A stretch of 33,579 bases of DNA. It comes from Micromonospora echinofusca (lineage in GTDB: Bacteria > Actinomycetota > Actinomycetes > Mycobacteriales > Micromonosporaceae). Below are positions 23,917 to 31,438 of this stretch, piece by piece (the stretch's first letter is position 1; each line of letters begins with the position of its first letter). A program made the position numbers and the translations under genes. Location of the stretch: assembly GCF_017614955.1 (NCBI RefSeq), contig NZ_WVUH01000029.1:1-33579 (forward strand). The letters run 5' to 3'. The notes under the pieces are model-generated. The model was not told the origin of the DNA. It saw nothing but the letters and a program-made list of their open reading frames with translations, and ran no database searches.

Positions 23917-26013
23917 ATGTCCCACGACGCACACCACCACGGCGACCGCACCGACGCAGCAGTCGGCGCGCACGGCCACGGTGGCCATGACAAGCCTGTC
24001 GGGCACGGCGGGCACGACAAGCATGCCGGGCACGACCCGGAGGTGTTCCGCCGGAAGTTCTGGCTGAGCCTCGTCCTGACCGTACCGATCGTGGCGACCA
24101 GCCACATGGTGATGGACTGGTTCGGCTACCGGCTCGACTTTCCCGGCATGGAACTGGTCGGTCCGGTGCTGGGCACCGTCGTGTTCGCCTACGGCGGCTG
24201 GCCGTTCCTGGCCGGCGCGGTGCGGGAGGTCCGGGACCGGGCCCCGGGCATGATGCTGCTGATCGCGATGGCGATCACCGTGGCCTACGTGGCGTCGCTG
24301 GCCACCGCGCTGGGCGCGTTCGACCTGGACTTCTGGTGGGAACTGGCGGCCCTGGTGACCATCATGCTGCTCGGGCACTGGCAGGAGATGAAGGCCATCG
24401 GACGGGCCCGGGGAGCACTGGCCGCGCTCGCGGCACTGCTGCCCGACGACGCCGACCGCATCGACGACGACGGCCAGCCCCACCGGGTACCGGTCGCCGA
24501 CCTGCACGTCGGTGACGTGGTGCTGGTCCGGCCGGGCGGGCGGGTACCGGCCGACGGGCGGATCACCGACGGGAGCGCGGAACTGGACGAGTCGATGATC
24601 ACCGGGGAGTCCCGTCCGGTCGCCCGGGGCGTCGACGAGCGGGTGGTGGCCGGTACGGTGGCCACCGACGCGGCGATCCGGGTCCGGGTGGACGCCGTGG
24701 GCGAGGACACCGCCCTGGCCGGCATCCAGCGCCTGGTCGCCCAGGCGCAGCGCTCCAGCGGCCGTGCGCAGGTACTCGCCGACCGGTTCGCCGCCTGGCT
24801 GTTCTACATCGCCACCGTTACGGCGGTGGTCACCCTGGTCGTCTGGACCCTCGTCGGTGACCTCGGCGAAGCGGTGGTCCGCACCGTGACGGTGCTGGTG
24901 ATCGCCTGCCCGCACGCACTCGGCCTGGCCATCCCCCTGGTGATCGCCCTGTCCACCGCCGTCGCGGCCAAGGAGGGCATCCTGGTGAAGGACCGGCTCG
25001 CGCTGGAGCGGATGCGCACCGTGGACGCGGTGCTGTTCGACAAGACCGGCACCCTGACCCGTGGCGAACACGTGGTGACCGGTGTCGCGGGCACGGCCGG
25101 GAGCGCCGCCGACGAGGTGCTCGCCATCGCGGCGGCGGTCGAGACCGACAGCGAGCACCCCCTGGCGCGGGCGATCGTCGCCGCCGCGCAGCAGCGGCAC
25201 CTGCCCCGCCGGGCGTCGGGGTTCAGATCGCTGACCGGCCGGGGAGTGCGGGCGGACGTCGACGGAACCAGCTACGCCGTGGGTGGCCCGGCACTGCTAC
25301 GGGAACTGCACGTGGTGTTGCCCGACGACCTGTCCCGCCGCCAGCAGGAGTGGTCCGGTCGGGGTGCCGCGGTGCTGAACCTGCTGCGCCTCGACGGCGA
25401 CCGGGCCACCGTCGTCGGTGCCCTCGCGTTGGCCGACGAGGTCCGCCCGGAGGCCCGGCAGGCAATTGCCGACCTGCGCGACCAGGGCGTGCAGAAGATC
25501 GTCATGATCACGGGGGACGCCCGGCCGGTCGCCGACGCGGTCGCCGCCGACCTCGGGTTCCGGCCCGGCGAGGACGAGGTGTTCGCCGAGGTGCTGCCGG
25601 CGGACAAGGACGACACGGTAGCGGACCTGCAGAAGCGCGGCCTGCGGGTGGCGATGGTGGGCGACGGGGTGAACGACGCCCCGGCGTTGGCCCGCGCCGA
25701 CGTCGGCATCGCCATCGGTGCCGGCACCGACGTGGCCATCGAGTCCGCCGGCGTGGTGCTGGCCTCCTCCGACCCGCGCGGAGTGACCGGGGTGATCTCG
25801 CTGTCCCGGGCCTCCTACCGCAAGATGATCCAGAACCTGGCCTGGGCCGCCGGCTACAACGTCGTCGCACTTCCCCTGGCCGCAGGTGCCCTGGCCTGGG
25901 CCGGCGTGACGCTCAGCCCGGCGGTCGGGGCGGTGCTGATGTCCGCCTCCACGATCGTGGTGGCACTCAACGCCCAGTTGCTGCGCCGGGTGCGGCTGCG
26001 TCCGCAGGGTTGA
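23917..26013 (+). CDS. copB: Copper-translocating P-type ATPase, CopB type (P1B-3, CPH motif)
   Basis: The protein has 698 residues. ATG 23917 has GAGGAGG at 23902-23908, eight bases ahead. A His-rich N-terminus of about 40 residues (HHHGD, HGHGGHDK, HGGHDKHAGH) replaces the HMA domains of CopA-type pumps. Membrane helices follow, then the actuator motif TGES, the intramembrane Cys331-Pro332-His333 and the phosphorylation site Asp375 in DKTGTLT. The hinge is GDGVNDAPAL, and helix 8 has MSAST. CPH places it in the P1B-3 group, which exports Cu(II) or Cu(I). It sits in the membrane and probably detoxifies copper. It is divergent from copZ across shared CsoR-like operators. Confidence 0.95.
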   Translation: MSHDAHHHGDRTDAAVGAHGHGGHDKPVGHGGHDKHAGHDPEVFRRKFWLSLVLTVPIVATSHMVMDWFGYRLDFPGMELVGPVLGTVVFAYGGWPFLAGAVREVRDRAPGMMLLIAMAITVAYVASLATALGAFDLDFWWELAALVTIMLLGHWQEMKAIGRARGALAALAALLPDDADRIDDDGQPHRVPVADLHVGDVVLVRPGGRVPADGRITDGSAELDESMITGESRPVARGVDERVVAGTVATDAAIRVRVDAVGEDTALAGIQRLVAQAQRSSGRAQVLADRFAAWLFYIATVTAVVTLVVWTLVGDLGEAVVRTVTVLVIACPHALGLAIPLVIALSTAVAAKEGILVKDRLALERMRTVDAVLFDKTGTLTRGEHVVTGVAGTAGSAADEVLAIAAAVETDSEHPLARAIVAAAQQRHLPRRASGFRSLTGRGVRADVDGTSYAVGGPALLRELHVVLPDDLSRRQQEWSGRGAAVLNLLRLDGDRATVVGALALADEVRPEARQAIADLRDQGVQKIVMITGDARPVADAVAADLGFRPGEDEVFAEVLPADKDDTVADLQKRGLRVAMVGDGVNDAPALARADVGIAIGAGTDVAIESAGVVLASSDPRGVTGVISLSRASYRKMIQNLAWAAGYNVVALPLAAGALAWAGVTLSPAVGAVLMSASTIVVALNAQLLRRVRLRPQG

Positions 26014-26034
26014 GGAACCGGGGTCGACCCTTCG

Positions 26035-26058
26035 CCTCCGGGTACCGCGTCCCGGAGG
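26035..26058. terminator. Hairpin after the copper ATPase gene
   Basis: CCTCCGGG pairs perfectly with CCCGGAGG around an 8-base loop, 21 bases after the ATPase stop and just before the stop of the convergent regulator gene at 26065. It can terminate both. Confidence 0.6.
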
Positions 26059-26064
26059 TCCCGG

Positions 26065-26748
26065 TCAGCTCGGGCGGTACTCCACCTCGGGTCGACCCGG
26101 CGTGCCGTACCGCGAACTGCGGACCGCCCGACCGGTGTCGACCAGGTACTCCAGGTACCGGCGGGCGGTCACCCGGGACAGGCCGGTTCGTAGGCTGATC
26201 TCCGACGCCGACTGGCCGGGTCGACCGCGCAGCGCCTCCAGCACGGCGTCCAGGGTCTGCGCGCCGAGCCCCTTGGGCAGGGTGTCGACGGGTGTGCCGC
26301 GCAGCGTGGCGAACATCCGGTCCACCTCGTGCTGGGCGGCGACCGCGCCCCCGGTCGAGGTCTGTGTCCGGTAGGTGGCGTACCGCTCCAGCCGGTCCCG
26401 GAAAGCCGCGAAGGTGAACGGTTTGAGCAGGTAGTGGGTCACCCCCAGGGCCACCGCCGCGCGGACCATCGCCAGGTCCCGGGCCGAGGTGACCGCGAGG
26501 ACGTCGACCGTGCTGCCCGCCGCCCGGACCGCCCGGCACATCTCCAGCCCGTGCAGGTCGGGCAGGTTGAAGTCGAGCAGGACCAGGTCGACGGCGTCGT
26601 CCCCGGTACGCCGCAGGGCGGCCATCGCCTCCCGGGCGGTGCGCGCCACCCCCACCACCCGGAACCCGGGTACCCGCTCGGTGTAGACCCGGTGTGCCTC
26701 GGCGATCAGCTCCTCGTCCTCGACCACCAGTACCCGGATCGCGCTCAT
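26065..26748 (-). CDS. Response regulator of the CitB/DcuR family
   Basis: The protein has 227 residues. The receiver domain has Glu10 and Asp11, phospho-acceptor Asp59 in LVLLDFNLPD, and the conserved Lys in YLLKPFTF. The C-terminal winged helix-type region (SASEISLRTGLSRVTARRYLEYL) is the DcuR/CitB DNA-binding domain. The ATG overlaps the kinase stop by 4 bases. By analogy with CitAB and DcuSR it activates uptake genes when a di- or tricarboxylate is present. The DctA symporter gene, divergent from the kinase, is the obvious target. Confidence 0.93.
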   Translation of the reverse strand: MSAIRVLVVEDEELIAEAHRVYTERVPGFRVVGVARTAREAMAALRRTGDDAVDLVLLDFNLPDLHGLEMCRAVRAAGSTVDVLAVTSARDLAMVRAAVALGVTHYLLKPFTFAAFRDRLERYATYRTQTSTGGAVAAQHEVDRMFATLRGTPVDTLPKGLGAQTLDAVLEALRGRPGQSASEISLRTGLSRVTARRYLEYLVDTGRAVRSSRYGTPGRPEVEYRPS

Positions 26749-28361
26749 GCCCCGCGCTCCCGGTGCGTCACCTGCGCCGCCCCGCCCGACGTCGGTACGG
26801 GGAGCCGGACCCGGACGACCGTACCGCCGGACTCCGGGCGGGTGACGTCGTGCCGGCCGCCGTACCGGGCGACCACCTGACCGACCAGGGCGAGCCCGAG
26901 GCCCCGGCCCCGGGCCTTGGTCGACCAGCCCCGCCGGAACGCGTCGGTGACCAACTCCGCCGGCAGGCCCGGACCACTGTCGGTCACCTCGACCACCACC
27001 TCGCCGTCGTCCTCGGTGACCCGCACGCAGACCCGGCGGGGTGGCTCCCCGGCGGCGACGGCCTCCAGGGCGTTGTCGACCAGGTTGCCGACGACGGTCA
27101 GCAGGTCGCCGGCCGGCAGGGTGTCGACGTCGAGCCGGGACTCCGGGTCGACGCTCAGCTCGACGCCCCGCTCCGCGGCCTGGGCCGACTTGCCCAGCAG
27201 CAGTGCCGCCAGCGCCGGCTCGGCGATCGCCCCGACCACCTGGTCGGTGAGCTGCTGGGCGACCGCCAGTTCCTCGCTGGCCAACCGGACGGCTTCGTCG
27301 GTGCGGCCCAGCTCCACCAGGGTGAGGACGGTGTGCAGCCGGTTCGCCGCCTCGTGCGCCTGCGACCGCAGTGCCTCGGTGAGCCCCCGGACGGAGTCCA
27401 GCTCGCTGGTCAGGGCGCGCAGCTCGGTATGGTCGCGCAGGGTCAGCACGGTGCCGTGCGGTGGCCCGCCGAACGCGGTCGGGCGCTGGTTGGCGACCAG
27501 CGAACGGTCGGCGGTGAGGATCAGGTCGTCGTGGGCCGCTTGACCGGAAAGGATCAGCTCGACCAGGGCCGGTGGCAGGTCGAGGTCGGTGACCGGCCGG
27601 TCGACGAGTTCGGCCCCGGGGTCCAGGCCGAGCAACCGGCGCCCCTCGTCGTTGATCAGGGCGAGCCGCCGGTCGGCGTCCACCACGACCAGGCCCTCAC
27701 CCACCGAGTGCAGCACCGCGTCGTGGTACTCGTACATCCGGGTGATCTGGGCCGGGCCGAGCCCGTGGGTCTGTCGACGTAACCGCCGGCTGAGCTGCCA
27801 CGACCCCGCCCCGGCCAGGGCCAGGGCGGCACCGCTGGCGGCGAGCAGGGCGGGCGCCTGACCGAGCAGTTCGTCGTTGATCGTGGCAGTGGTGATGCCG
27901 ACCGCGACCAGGCCGACCACCCGGCCCGACTCCCGGACCGGCACCACGGCCCGCACCGACTCGCCGAGCGTGCCGGTGTCGACCACGACGACGGGCCGCC
28001 CGGCGAGGGCCGGACCGATCTCACCGATGAACCGTTGACCGATCCGGCCCGGGTCCGGGTGGCTGTACCGGGTCCGGTCGGGGGCCATCACCACCACGAA
28101 GTCGGTGTCCGTCCCGGCCCGCACCGACTCGGCGTACGGGGCGAGTACGGCGGCCGGGTCGGGGGAGCGCAGCGCCTCGACGACGCCCGGCGTCCGGGCC
28201 ACCGTCTCGGCCACGGCCAGCACGTGTTCCCGGGCCGCCTCGGTGGCGTCCGCGCGGGCCAGCAGCGCGGCCCCGACCCCGCCCGCGGTCACCAGGACGA
28301 CGACCACCAGCGCCTGGAGGGCGAAGAGCTGCCCCGCGATGCTCCACTTCCGTCCGGCCAT
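26745..28361 (-). CDS. Sensor histidine kinase of the CitA/DcuS family
   Basis: The protein has 538 residues. Membrane helix 1 (residues 10-35), an extracytoplasmic PhoQ-DcuS-CitA-like sensor domain of about 130 residues (with TRYSHPDPGRIGQRF, the ligand-binding loop style of the family), and helix 2 near 170-190 come first. A PAS domain (EGLVVVDADRRLALIN) follows, then the SPOB-type dimerisation helix with probable phospho-His336 in SQAHEAANRLH, and HATPase motifs NLVDNALEAV, DSGPGLP and GRGLGLALV. It senses a carboxylate outside the cell. The ATG has GAGGAG only two or three bases ahead, an unusually short gap. It is divergent from dctA. Confidence 0.95.
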   Translation of the reverse strand: MAGRKWSIAGQLFALQALVVVVLVTAGGVGAALLARADATEAAREHVLAVAETVARTPGVVEALRSPDPAAVLAPYAESVRAGTDTDFVVVMAPDRTRYSHPDPGRIGQRFIGEIGPALAGRPVVVVDTGTLGESVRAVVPVRESGRVVGLVAVGITTATINDELLGQAPALLAASGAALALAGAGSWQLSRRLRRQTHGLGPAQITRMYEYHDAVLHSVGEGLVVVDADRRLALINDEGRRLLGLDPGAELVDRPVTDLDLPPALVELILSGQAAHDDLILTADRSLVANQRPTAFGGPPHGTVLTLRDHTELRALTSELDSVRGLTEALRSQAHEAANRLHTVLTLVELGRTDEAVRLASEELAVAQQLTDQVVGAIAEPALAALLLGKSAQAAERGVELSVDPESRLDVDTLPAGDLLTVVGNLVDNALEAVAAGEPPRRVCVRVTEDDGEVVVEVTDSGPGLPAELVTDAFRRGWSTKARGRGLGLALVGQVVARYGGRHDVTRPESGGTVVRVRLPVPTSGGAAQVTHRERGA

Positions 28362-28446
28362 GTCTCCTCGTCGTGACGGGTCCGTTGCGCCCGGGTGCCC
28401 CAGCGTTCTCCGCTGGTGAACAGAATGAACGCAAGGCTGCTTCCGG

Positions 28447-28470
28447 CTGAGACCTGGGCCACAGTCTCAG
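28447..28470. promoter_or_regulatory. Inverted repeat directly before the dctA start
   Basis: CTGAGAC-N10-GTCTCAG is a perfect 7-bp inverted repeat ending two bases before the dctA ATG at 28473. It occupies the place where a ribosome-binding site should be. It is a candidate operator for the coupled CitB-type regulator or an RNA hairpin over the start. Confidence 0.45.
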
Positions 28471-28472
28471 GC

Positions 28473-29900
28473 ATGCAGACCCCCACCACCAGCCCAACCG
28501 TCCCGCGGGCCCGCCGGGACCGCACCCACTACCTCTACCTCGCGGTGATCGGCGCGGTCGTCGCGGGCATCGTGCTCGGGTTCGCCGCCCCCGGGGTGGC
28601 GACCAGCCTCAAGCCGCTGGGCACCGGGTTCGTCGCACTGATCAAGATGATGATCAGCCCGATCATCTTCTGCACCATCGTGCTCGGCGTCGGGTCGGTC
28701 CGGCAGGCGGCCAAGGTCGGCAAGGTCGGTGGGCTGGCCCTGGCGTACTTCCTGACCATGTCCACCGTCGCGCTGGCCATCGGCCTGGTCGTGGGCAACC
28801 TGATCCACCCCGGCGCCGGGCTGCGCCTCGACGAGCAACTCGCGGGTGCCGGTCAGCAGGTCGCCGGCGGCGAGAGCGAGGGCACCGTCGAGTTCCTGCT
28901 CGGCATCATCCCCACCTCGCTGCTGTCCGCGCTGACCGGGTCGGAGGTGCTCCAGACCCTGCTGGTCGCCCTGCTGGTCGGTTTCGCGGTGCAGGGCATG
29001 GGCAGCCGGGGCGAACCGGTGCTGCGCGCGGTCGGCGTCGTCCAGCGCCTGGTCTTCAAGATCCTGGCGATGATCATGTGGCTGGCCCCGGTCGGCGCGT
29101 TCGGGGCGATCGCCGCGGTCATCGGCGCCACCGGCATGGACGCGCTGCGCAGTCTCGCCCAGATCATGCTCGGCTTCTACGCGACCTGTCTGGTCTTCGT
29201 GATCGTCGTACTCGGCCTGCTGGTCCGCCTGGTCGCCAAGGTCTCGATCTTCGCCCTGCTGCGCTATCTGGGACGCGAGTTCCTGCTGATCGTGTCGACG
29301 TCGTCGTCCGAGTCGGCGCTGCCCCGGCTCATCGCCAAGATGGAACACGTCGGCGTCAGCCGCTCCGTGGTCGGCATCACCGTGCCCACCGGGTACTCCT
29401 TCAACCTCGACGGCACCGCCATCTACCTGACCATGGCCTCGCTGTTCATCGCCGCCGCGATGGGTGACCCGCTGTCCGTCGGCGAGCAGATCTCCCTGCT
29501 GGTCTTCATGGTCATCGCGTCGAAGGGCGCCGCCGGGATCACCGGCGCGGGGCTCGCCACGCTGGCCGGTGGCCTGCACAGCCACCGTCCCGACCTGGTC
29601 GACGGGGTGGGCCTGATCGTCGGGATCGACCGCTTCATGTCGGAGGCCCGCGCGCTGACCAACTTCGCCGGCAACGCGGTGGCGACCGTCGTGATCGGGT
29701 CCTGGACCGGCGAGTTCGACCGCGCGCAGGCCCGCGCGGTGCTCGCCGGTGAACGCCCGTTCGACGAGGCCACCATGCTCGACGACGACCACGGGCCGGA
29801 GTCCGCTCCGGAGGCCGGCTCCGGCGCCACCCGGGGGGACGTGCCGTCGGGGCCGACCACCGCGCGGTTGGCCGCTCCCGGGGTGGGGGCCGGCACCTGA
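28473..29900 (+). CDS. dctA: Dicarboxylate/cation symporter, DAACS family (DctA)
   Basis: The protein has 475 residues with eight or so membrane helices and hairpin loops. The serine-rich signature STSSSESALPRL of re-entrant loop 1 and the motif GYSFNLDGTAIYLTMA with Asn/Asp of the substrate site are intact. C4-dicarboxylates such as succinate, fumarate or malate with sodium or protons are the usual substrates. The C-terminal tail of about 45 residues (after AVLAGERPFDEAT) is longer than in the E. coli protein and low in complexity. The start lacks a usual ribosome-binding site, with an inverted repeat in its place. It is divergent from the CitA-type kinase gene, its probable regulator. Confidence 0.93.
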   Translation: MQTPTTSPTVPRARRDRTHYLYLAVIGAVVAGIVLGFAAPGVATSLKPLGTGFVALIKMMISPIIFCTIVLGVGSVRQAAKVGKVGGLALAYFLTMSTVALAIGLVVGNLIHPGAGLRLDEQLAGAGQQVAGGESEGTVEFLLGIIPTSLLSALTGSEVLQTLLVALLVGFAVQGMGSRGEPVLRAVGVVQRLVFKILAMIMWLAPVGAFGAIAAVIGATGMDALRSLAQIMLGFYATCLVFVIVVLGLLVRLVAKVSIFALLRYLGREFLLIVSTSSSESALPRLIAKMEHVGVSRSVVGITVPTGYSFNLDGTAIYLTMASLFIAAAMGDPLSVGEQISLLVFMVIASKGAAGITGAGLATLAGGLHSHRPDLVDGVGLIVGIDRFMSEARALTNFAGNAVATVVIGSWTGEFDRAQARAVLAGERPFDEATMLDDDHGPESAPEAGSGATRGDVPSGPTTARLAAPGVGAGT

Positions 29901-29904
29901 CGGG

Positions 29905-30027
29905 ATGCGACGACCTCGGGGGGACGTCGACGCGGACGGCAGGACGATGGCCGCGACGTGGGAACGCTCGTCCGACGGCGCGACCTGGGTGGACTGGATG
30001 TACATGGAGTTCACCCGCACGACGTAG
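29905..30027 (+). pseudogene. Possible C-terminal remnant of a DUF1579-like protein
   Basis: Forty codons from ATG 29905 end with DGRTMAATWERSSDGATW and MYMEFTRTT, which looks like the final beta-strands of small DUF1579/lipocalin-like proteins (pattern DGxTMxAxWExSxDGxxW). The N-terminal two thirds of such a protein is absent; the same frame upstream is the end of dctA. No ribosome-binding site is seen. It may be the stump of a deleted gene between dctA and the TetR gene. A chance frame is the alternative. Confidence 0.4.
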
Positions 30028-30047
30028 GCGCTGGTGGGCCGGCTGGG

Positions 30048-30701
30048 TCAGTCGGTGAAGGCGCCCGCCCGGGCTGCCGTGGCCGCGTCGCGGGCCGCCC
30101 GGTCCGCCAGGTGCGGGTCGGCGGGCGTACGCAGCAGAAGCAGCTCGTGGTAGAGCGGTGCGGTGGCGGCGACGAGGAGCCGGCGCGGGTCCGTGCGGGC
30201 AGGTGTCTCACCCCGGGCGACCCCCCGCGCGACGATGACGGCGCAGCGGTCGTACCGGTCGATCCAGAAGGTGCGCAGCGCGTCGGCTGCCGGCGCGGAC
30301 CGGAACGACGCGGCGATCAGGGCCGTGGTGACGGGCGGGTCGGCGGTCAGCGCGGCGTGGACCTCCCGGTTGACCGCGACGAGGTCCCCGGCCAGCGTGC
30401 CGGTGTCGGGTGGGCGCCAGTCGTCGCTGGTCGCCTCGGCCAGGACGTCGGCGAGCAGGCCGCCGACGTCCCGCCAGCGGCGGTAGACCGTGGTGCGGTG
30501 CACGCCGGACCGGTCGGCCACGGCGTCCACGCTCAGCGCGTCGTAGCCGTGTTCCACCAGGTGGGTGCGGACCGCGGCGAGGACGCGCCGACGGACCTCG
30601 GCACTGCGACCGCCGGGCCGGCGTACCGGGCCGCCCGGCTGGGGGCGTGCTGACCGGGGCGGCTCGTCAGGGATGCGCGTTGTCGGTCCGGGGTGGTCCA
30701 T
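30048..30701 (-). CDS. TetR/AcrR-family transcriptional regulator
   Basis: The protein has 217 residues. A proline-rich tail of about 30 residues precedes the TetR_N domain: VRRRVLAAVRTHLVEHGYDALSVD, then the helix-turn-helix AVADRSGVHRTTVYRRW. The C-terminal ligand domain (residues 85-200) is of the TetR_C type with EVHAALTADPPVTTALIAA. It is divergent from the vat-vgb operon with only 77 bases between the starts. That is the classic layout of a TetR repressor controlling a resistance operon and itself. A streptogramin or a related ligand is a natural inference but is not visible in the sequence. No ribosome-binding site is clear. Confidence 0.93.
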   Translation of the reverse strand: MDHPGPTTRIPDEPPRSARPQPGGPVRRPGGRSAEVRRRVLAAVRTHLVEHGYDALSVDAVADRSGVHRTTVYRRWRDVGGLLADVLAEATSDDWRPPDTGTLAGDLVAVNREVHAALTADPPVTTALIAASFRSAPAADALRTFWIDRYDRCAVIVARGVARGETPARTDPRRLLVAATAPLYHELLLLRTPADPHLADRAARDAATAARAGAFTD

Positions 30702-30778
30702 GGCACGATGCTATCGCTACTCCAGTCGCGTTAAGCACCCCGGTGTCAGCAGCCCCCGACCCCGACCGACAGGAACCC
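30702..30778. promoter_or_regulatory. Divergent promoter/operator region of tetR and vat
   Basis: These 77 bases contain the short inverted repeat CGAT-GCT-ATCG at 30706-30716, close to the tetR start, and an AT-richer stretch (GCGTTAAGC) around 30728-30736. AGGA at 30771-30774 is the vat ribosome-binding site. No full promoter could be assigned. The region must hold both promoters and the expected TetR operator. Confidence 0.45.
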
Positions 30779-31438
30779 ATGTCACATCCCGATCCGACGT
30801 CCGTCCATCCGCTGTCGGCACACCCACGGGTGGTGTTCCTCAAACCGCTGGTCGACCCGTCCCGGATCGTCGTCGGCGACTACACCTACTACGACGACCC
30901 AGACGACCCGACCGGCTTCGCGCACCGCAACGTGCTCTACGGCTACGGGCCGGAACGGCTGGTCATCGGCAGGTACTGCGCGATCGCGGCCGGGACCCGG
31001 TTCCTCATGGCCGGAGCCGACCACCCGACGATGGGCGTGTCCACCTACCCGTTCACCATCTTCGGCGGGGAGTGGACCGACCGGACCCTCGACATCGTCA
31101 CCAGCATGCCCAGCCGCGGCGACACCGTGGTCGGCAACGACGTCTGGTTCGGCTACCGGGCCACCGTCCTGCCCGGCGTACGCATCGGCGACGGCGCCAT
31201 CATCGCGGCCGGTGCGGTGGTGACCACCGACGTGCCCCCGTACACGATCGTCGGCGGCAACCCGGCCACCCCGATCCGACGCCGGTTTTCCGACGCGGAC
31301 GTCGACCGGCTGCTCCGCGCCGCCTGGTGGCACTGGCCGGTGGAACTGGTCACCGAACACGCCCGGACGATCATGGCAGGCACCCCGGCCGACGTCGCGC
31401 GCATCGCCGCCGAGCACGGTCTGGAGCAGGCCCGGTGA
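30779..31438 (+). CDS. vat: Streptogramin A O-acetyltransferase, Vat type (xenobiotic acetyltransferase, left-handed beta-helix)
   Basis: The protein has 219 residues, close to the length of staphylococcal and enterococcal Vat enzymes. VVFLKPLVDP, VGDYTYYDDP and NVLYGYGPERLVIGRYCAIA align by eye with VatD-type starts. The active-site His82 in AGADHPTMGVSTYPF is at the same number as I recall for VatD. The hexapeptide-repeat beta-helix follows (VVGNDVWFGYRATVLPGVRIGDGAIIAAGAVVTTDVPPYTIVGGNPA has its isoleucine/valine rhythm), then the terminal WWHWP motif. It acetylates the single hydroxyl of group A streptogramins with acetyl-CoA in the cytoplasm. Related CatB-like enzymes acetylate chloramphenicol, so substrate is inferred. 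The stop overlaps the vgb start. Confidence 0.88.
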   Translation: MSHPDPTSVHPLSAHPRVVFLKPLVDPSRIVVGDYTYYDDPDDPTGFAHRNVLYGYGPERLVIGRYCAIAAGTRFLMAGADHPTMGVSTYPFTIFGGEWTDRTLDIVTSMPSRGDTVVGNDVWFGYRATVLPGVRIGDGAIIAAGAVVTTDVPPYTIVGGNPATPIRRRFSDADVDRLLRAAWWHWPVELVTEHARTIMAGTPADVARIAAEHGLEQAR

